Assembly: GCA_946479405.1 (NCBI GenBank)
Contig: CAMLGD010000141.1
Coordinates: forward strand, 1-8,908
Source: an uncultured Vogesella sp.
Lineage (GTDB): Bacteria > Pseudomonadota > Gammaproteobacteria > Burkholderiales > Chromobacteriaceae
DNA length: 8,908 nt
Direction of reading: 5' to 3'
Both the position numbers and the translations under genes were made by a program. The notes under the pieces were generated by a model. It did not search any database. It worked only from the letters and a program-made list of their open reading frames with translations, and had not been told where the DNA came from. Positions 6,081 to 8,908 of this stretch are shown here, piece after piece. The stretch's first letter is position 1. Every line of letters starts with the position of its first letter.

Positions 6081-7161
6081 GAATGAAATGTCCGCTCAAA
6101 ACGAGAATTATCGCCATTTGGCTAGCCAAATCAAGGCTTGGGCGCAGGAGCTTGGCTTTGCCGATGCCCGTATCACCCGCGCCGAGCTGCCGGCCGCGGC
6201 CGAAGCCACGTTGGCCGCATGGCTGGCGGAGGGCTGCCATGGCGAAATGGACTATATGGCACGTCACGGCATGCTGCGGCTGCGGCCAGCAGAATTGGTG
6301 CCCGGCACGCTGCGGGTGATCAGCCTGCGCATGCATTACTGGCCCGGCGAAGCCGCCGCCGCAGACACGGTGCTGGCGGATACGTCACGGGCCTATATCT
6401 CGCGCTATGCACTGGGGCGGGATTATCACAAGGTATTGCGTAACCGGTTGCAAAAGCTGGCCGAGCGTATCTCTACACATGATCCTGCGCACCAGTTCCG
6501 GGTGTTTACCGATAGCGCCCCGCTGGCGGAAGTGGCGCTGGCGGCCCAGGCCGGGCAGGGCTGGCGCGGCAAACACACGCTGCTGCTCAACAAGCAGCAG
6601 GGCTCGCTGTTCTTCCTAGGCGAGATTCTGACCAATCTGCCATTGCCGGAAGATGTCAGCGAGCCGGAACACTGCGGGCGTTGCACGCGCTGCCTCGATG
6701 TCTGCCCGACGGCGGCCATCGTGGCGCCGTACAAGGTGGATGCACGGCGGTGCATTTCCTACCTCACCATCGAATTGAAGGGTGTGATTCCGGAGCCACT
6801 ACGGCAGCTGATCGGTAATCGTGTTTACGGTTGCGACGACTGCCAGCTGGCTTGCCCGTGGAACCGCTTCGCGGTGCCGACGGCAGAAGCGGACTTTGCC
6901 GTGCGGCACGGACTGGATAATGTCAGTCTGCTGACGTTGTTTGGCTGGGACGAGGAAACCTTCCTGCAGCGTATGGCCGGTAGCCCGATTTACCGGATCG
7001 GCTACGCCAAGTGGTTGTCCAACCTGGCGGTAGGGCTGGGCAATGCCGCGTACGATCCGGCGATTGTGGCCGCGTTGCGACAGCGGCTGGATGATGCTGA
7101 TGCCTGGGTGCGGGAGTCGGTGGCGTGGGCGCTGCAGCGGCAGTTGCAGGCAGGAGAATAA
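6079..7161 (+). CDS. queG: Epoxyqueuosine reductase QueG
   Basis: QueG is the cobalamin- and iron-sulfur-dependent enzyme that reduces epoxyqueuosine to queuosine in the wobble position of GUN tRNAs, the last step of that pathway. The product is 360 residues from the ATG at 6079, compared with 379 in E. coli. The N-terminal cobalamin-binding DUF1730-type region comes first. The dicluster ferredoxin region has all eight cysteines for two [4Fe-4S] clusters: C199, C202, C205, C209 (CGRCTRCLDVCP), C225, and C252, C255, C259 (GCDDCQLACPWN). A HEAT-like C-terminal part ends with DAWVRESVAWALQRQL. An ATG at 6088 (MSAQN...) is an alternative start. Neither has a clear Shine-Dalgarno. The 6079 ATG overlaps the divergent tsaE ATG by two bases. 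A hairpin directly follows the stop. Confidence 0.95.
   Translation: MNEMSAQNENYRHLASQIKAWAQELGFADARITRAELPAAAEATLAAWLAEGCHGEMDYMARHGMLRLRPAELVPGTLRVISLRMHYWPGEAAAADTVLADTSRAYISRYALGRDYHKVLRNRLQKLAERISTHDPAHQFRVFTDSAPLAEVALAAQAGQGWRGKHTLLLNKQQGSLFFLGEILTNLPLPEDVSEPEHCGRCTRCLDVCPTAAIVAPYKVDARRCISYLTIELKGVIPEPLRQLIGNRVYGCDDCQLACPWNRFAVPTAEADFAVRHGLDNVSLLTLFGWDEETFLQRMAGSPIYRIGYAKWLSNLAVGLGNAAYDPAIVAALRQRLDDADAWVRESVAWALQRQLQAGE
6107..6134 (-). promoter_or_regulatory. Candidate sigma70 promoter for tsaE-amiC
   Basis: Read on the minus strand, TTGATT (6134-6129) and GATAAT (6112-6107) are separated by 16 bp. These are 4/6 and 5/6 matches to TTGACA and TATAAT. Transcription would start near 6100, giving a leader of about 20 nt before the tsaE ATG at 6080. 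The elements lie inside the 5' coding part of queG. That is where a tsaE promoter must be, because the two start codons overlap. A perfect palindrome fills the spacer. Confidence 0.45.
6116..6131. repeat. 16-bp perfect palindrome in the tsaE promoter spacer (possible operator)
   Basis: ATTTGGCTAGCCAAAT is fully self-complementary. It occupies the spacer of the candidate tsaE promoter and overlaps its -35 hexamer. It also codes for residues of QueG (HLASQI region), so protein constraint could explain it. A regulator site is an inference; I do not recognise a known operator consensus. Confidence 0.4.
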
Positions 7162-7185
7162 GGTTGGCCGCATGCGGCCAACCTT
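7160..7185. terminator. Hairpin between queG and the GNAT gene, probable bidirectional terminator
   Basis: AAGGTTGGCCG and CGGCCAACCTT are perfect 11-bp arms around CATG, so the whole 26-bp element is palindromic. The first arm includes the last two bases of the queG TAA stop. The second arm ends 5 nt before the stop of the convergent acetyltransferase gene (7191-7193). There is no T tract on the plus side (GGGGCTTATT), so it may be a weak terminator or an mRNA 3'-end stabiliser. Confidence 0.65.
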
Positions 7186-7190
7186 GGGGC

Positions 7191-7652
7191 TTATTGCAAT
7201 GGTTTGGTGAAGTGGAACGACGAGATCACGAAACCGTAGCTCAGGTACAGCTTGTGCGCTGCGGTGCGCCAGGTGCCAGAATCCAGCACCAGGAAGCCGC
7301 AGCCATGCTGCCGCGCCTCGGCCTCGCACCAGTCCAGCATCTGGCGGCCAACGCCCTGTGAGCGCACGCTCTCGTCGGTAACCAGATCATCAAGGTATAG
7401 CCGCAGGTCTTCGTAGGTGTTCTCGTAGATACGATACAAGCCCAGCGCTACCACCTTGCCCGCGTCATCCAGCGCGGCAATCAAGCGGGCGCCATAGCTG
7501 CAGATGCGGGCCATTTTGGCAACATAGGCATCGGCGTCCATCGGCAGCATAGGGCGCAGCTGACGGTGGACCGGTAGTGCTGCCGCCAGCAGCGCCGGCT
7601 CCACGATGTGGCCGTGCTCGTCGCACAGGCGAACAATACGCAGGCTGCTCAT
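7191..7652 (-). CDS. GNAT family N-acetyltransferase
   Basis: This is a 153-residue single-domain protein with the GNAT fold pattern. The acetyl-CoA pyrophosphate-binding motif is R97-S-Q-G-V-G102, within DDLVTDESVRSQGVGRQML (88-106). LVLDSGTW follows, then the closing AHKLYLSYGF segment. No signal peptide or membrane segment is present, so it should be cytoplasmic. The substrate cannot be told from sequence. The ATG at 7652 shares one base with the TGA of the upstream MaoC gene (TGATG), which suggests coupled translation. The same frame is open for 23 more codons upstream, but those are translated in the other frame as the MaoC C-terminus, and MSSLRIVRL looks like a natural N-terminus. No clear ribosome binding site is visible. 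Family assignment is firm; function is unknown. Confidence 0.88.
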   Translation of the reverse strand: MSSLRIVRLCDEHGHIVEPALLAAALPVHRQLRPMLPMDADAYVAKMARICSYGARLIAALDDAGKVVALGLYRIYENTYEDLRLYLDDLVTDESVRSQGVGRQMLDWCEAEARQHGCGFLVLDSGTWRTAAHKLYLSYGFVISSFHFTKPLQ

Positions 7653-8071
7653 CAGCTGGCGCGCGACGGCGCGATTACCAGCGATTCGCCTTCCAGGATC
7701 ACCTTGCCCTTCACCAGACATTCGGTGGCGAATTTGACGCGCTTCTTGGCCGGGTCCAGCTCGGTAACCGTCACTCGGGCGGTAACGGTTTCGCCGATCT
7801 TCACCGGTGCCTTGAACTTGGTAGATTGCGACAGATAAATGGTGCCGTTGCCCGGTAGGCGGGTACCGACCACGGTGGAAATCAGGCCGGCCGTCAGCAT
7901 GCCGTGGGCGATGCGGGTCTTGAACATCGATGCTTCGGCGTATTCCTGATTGATGTGTACCGGATTGTCATCGCCGGATACCGCAGCAAACATCAGGATG
8001 TCGGCTTCGGTAATGGTCTTGGCGTATTCGGCGCTGTCACCGATCTTGATATCTTCAAAAAAAACCGTCAT
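7652..8071 (-). CDS. MaoC-like (R)-specific enoyl-CoA hydratase, PhaJ type
   Basis: This 139-residue hot-dog-fold hydratase is expected to add water to trans-2-enoyl-CoA to give (R)-3-hydroxyacyl-CoA. The hydratase motif is complete: FAAVSGDDNPVHIN with the catalytic pair D34 and H39, then RIAHGMLTAGLIS at 53-65. The length matches PhaJ proteins (about 130-140). Its product could feed polyhydroxyalkanoate synthesis, or the enzyme may act in other acyl-CoA reactions; chain-length preference cannot be read here. The ATG at 8071 has an AGGGAG Shine-Dalgarno on the minus strand (8082-8077), 5 nt upstream. Codons 3-5 contain eight consecutive T (complement of A8 at 8057-8064). The gene is first in a two-gene unit with the GNAT gene and diverges from etfB, an acyl-CoA oxidation partner. 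phaJ would be a reasonable name, but I leave it open. Confidence 0.88.
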   Translation of the reverse strand: MTVFFEDIKIGDSAEYAKTITEADILMFAAVSGDDNPVHINQEYAEASMFKTRIAHGMLTAGLISTVVGTRLPGNGTIYLSQSTKFKAPVKIGETVTARVTVTELDPAKKRVKFATECLVKGKVILEGESLVIAPSRAS

Positions 8072-8275
8072 GGGGGCTCCCTGTGCAAAGTGAAAACCGC
8101 AACGGCCAGCAAAGGTTGACCGCTGTCATTCAGCATGCGCTCCTGCCTGTGTTTTATTGTTATGACGTGCTCAATGTTGCAGCGCATTCTTGCACGCTTT
8201 CCCCCAAATGCAAATTGCCGGGAAATCGCGTAATATCTCCCCACCCCTGTTGTACTGCAGTTGCTTTGTAGTCAA

Positions 8276-8303
8276 TTTACCAATTAAACGCTCGTTTGAT
8301 AGT
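8276..8303 (+). promoter_or_regulatory. Weak candidate promoter for etfB
   Basis: TTTACC (8276-8281) and GATAGT (8298-8303) are each 4/6 matches to the sigma70 consensus and lie 16 bp apart. Transcription would start near 8310, giving a leader of about 60 nt. The elements sit in the only AT-rich part of the region. The 18-bp dyad covers the spacer and part of the -10. Neither hexamer is strong, so the exact promoter is uncertain. Confidence 0.3.
8283..8300. promoter_or_regulatory. 18-bp imperfect dyad upstream of etfB, candidate TetR-family operator
   Basis: ATTAAACG-CT-CGTTTGAT is an inverted repeat with 8-bp arms and one mismatch (ATTAAACG against ATCAAACG), centred 79 bp before the etfB ATG. 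Its AAAC-N4-GTTTG core is close to the (G/C)AAAC-N2-4-GTTT(G/C) form I recall for PsrA, a TetR-family repressor of fatty-acid oxidation genes in Pseudomonas. ETF genes are commonly members of such regulons in proteobacteria. Site identity is inferred. Confidence 0.5.
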
Positions 8304-8362
8304 GCGCCTGGCGCCCACCGCGCGGCGGCACGGGACGAGTTGTTTCAACCAGAGAGTTCGCT

Positions 8363-8367
8363 GGAGG
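8363..8367 (+). promoter_or_regulatory. Ribosome binding site of etfB
   Basis: GGAGG lies 3 nt before the ATG at 8371. The spacing is short but the complementarity to the 16S rRNA tail is strong. It fixes the etfB start together with the canonical N-terminus. Confidence 0.75.
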
Positions 8368-8370
8368 AAT

Positions 8371-8908
8371 ATGAAAGCTCTAGTCGCTGTGAAGCGCGTT
8401 GTTGATTACAACGTGAAAGTGCGGGTCAAGGCCGACGGCTCCGATGTGGATGTCGCCAACGTCAAGTTCTCGATGAACCCGTTCGACGAAATCGCGGTGG
8501 AAGAGGCTGTGCGCCTGAAGGAAGCCGGCAAGGTCACCGAAATCGTGGTGGTATCGATGGGGGTGAAGCAGTGCGAGGAAACCCTGCGTACGGCGCTGGC
8601 CATGGGCGCCGACCGTGCCATCCTGGTGGAAACCGATGCCGAGCTGCAGCCGCTGGCGGTGGCCAAGCTGCTGAAGGCTGTTGCTGATAAAGAACAGCCG
8701 CAGCTGCTGATCGTCGGCAAACAGGCGATCGACGACGATGCCAACCAGACCGGCCAGATGGCTGCCGCGCTGCTGGGCTGGGCGCAGGGCACTTTCGCTT
8801 CCAAAGTGGACGTGGCAGCGGAAACCGTGGACGTGACCCGCGAAGTGGATGGTGGTCTGGAAACCGTCAAGCTGCGCCTGCCGGCGGTGGTGACCACCGA
8901 CCTGCGCC
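8371..8908 (+). CDS. etfB: Electron transfer flavoprotein beta subunit, N-terminal part (3' end outside window)
   Basis: The first 179 codons plus one base of a protein that is usually about 249 residues are visible. With EtfA it forms the soluble FAD/AMP-containing heterodimer that carries electrons from acyl-CoA and other dehydrogenases to ETF-ubiquinone oxidoreductase. The N-terminus [20 protein letters not shown] is the canonical bacterial form. [41 protein letters not shown] and the nucleotide-binding [15 protein letters not shown] (116-130) follow. The beginning of the ETF-beta signature, [14 protein letters not shown], is at 166-179. The start is fixed by GGAGG just upstream. etfA is expected directly downstream but is not visible. 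It diverges from a MaoC-type hydratase gene, which supports an acyl-CoA role. Confidence 0.97.
   Translation, partial: MKALVAVKRVVDYNVKVRVKADGSDVDVANVKFSMNPFDEIAVEEAVRLKEAGKVTEIVVVSMGVKQCEETLRTALAMGADRAILVETDAELQPLAVAKLLKAVADKEQPQLLIVGKQAIDDDANQTGQMAAALLGWAQGTFASKVDVAAETVDVTREVDGGLETVKLRLPAVVTTDLR

Larger units (their letters stand above)
8072..8370. other. Divergent intergenic region between the maoC-like gene and etfB
   Basis: These 299 bp hold no convincing gene. Frames of 60-70 codons exist but lack family features and good ribosome binding sites. The maoC side has only the AGGGAG ribosome binding site; I see no good -35/-10 pair for that gene, the best minus-strand TTGACT (8275-8270) having only a poor TACAAC 15 bp away. 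The AT-rich stretch at 8255-8302 is the likely control region for etfB and holds the 18-bp dyad. A GCGCC-T-GGCGC inverted repeat (8304-8314) lies near the expected etfB transcription start. TTTCCC (8198-8203) and GGGAAA (8220-8225) are a weak inverted pair. Confidence 0.6.

Noticed and set aside
6191..6202. 12-bp palindrome CGGCCGCGGCCG in queG
   Set aside because: It is a GC-only stretch in an Ala-rich part of a GC-rich gene, expected by composition, with no regulatory context.
8083..8271. Possible small ORF of about 62 codons in the maoC-etfB intergenic region
   Set aside because: It has no ATG start with a Shine-Dalgarno, an atypical composition and no recognised features. The region is better explained as regulatory.
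1..8908. Neisseria-type DNA uptake sequences (GCCGTCTGAA) and CRISPR-like direct repeats
   Set aside because: I looked by eye on both strands and found no copy of the uptake word and no regularly spaced repeats. A computed search could still reveal degenerate forms.

Overview
The window looks like the chromosome of a betaproteobacterium, most likely of the Neisseriales (Chromobacterium/Vogesella/Aquitalea-like). This rests on the gene order pilB-pilC-pilD-coaE-zapD-yacG, the protein sequences, moderately high GC and the tight packing of genes. The genus is inferred from recall, not from a search. I see no tRNA or rRNA, insertion sequence, phage gene, CRISPR array or defence system. This is core genome, and I found no undescribed multi-gene system. 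The interesting signals are in the regulatory and overlap architecture.

Layout. (1) 1-4322, plus strand: the 3' end of pilB (type IV pilus assembly ATPase), pilC (inner-membrane platform), pilD (prepilin peptidase/methylase), coaE (last step of CoA synthesis), zapD (FtsZ-ring bundling factor) and yacG (small zinc protein, gyrase inhibitor family). Gaps are short or negative throughout, so this is probably one transcript. It ends in a perfect 13-bp-stem hairpin (4345-4374) that also serves the convergent gene amiC. (2) 4393-6080, minus strand: tsaE (tRNA t6A ATPase) followed by amiC (periplasmic N-acetylmuramoyl-L-alanine amidase). The two overlap by 40 nt. (3) 6079-7161, plus strand: queG (epoxyqueuosine reductase), whose ATG overlaps the tsaE ATG head to head in a CATG. 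Each promoter must therefore lie inside the other gene, and a candidate is visible for both. A 16-bp perfect palindrome fills the spacer of the tsaE candidate. A hairpin (7160-7185) separates queG from the next convergent gene. (4) 7191-8071, minus strand: a MaoC/PhaJ-type (R)-enoyl-CoA hydratase gene followed by a GNAT acetyltransferase gene, joined by a TGATG stop/start overlap. (5) 8072-8370: a 299-bp divergent regulatory region with an 18-bp dyad of the TetR/PsrA type. (6) 8371 to the window end, plus strand: the first 179 codons of etfB (electron transfer flavoprotein beta subunit).

How the genes work together. Region 1 joins pilus assembly with CoA supply and cell division. The tsaE-amiC/queG block joins two tRNA modification enzymes (t6A and queuosine) with peptidoglycan splitting at division. 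It resembles the E. coli queG/nnr-tsaE-amiB-mutL neighbourhood with nnr and mutL absent at the two places visible here. The last block is a small acyl-CoA module: an enoyl-CoA hydratase opposite the ETF that takes electrons from acyl-CoA dehydrogenases. The dyad next to etfB fits control by a fatty-acid-responsive repressor, which is an inference.
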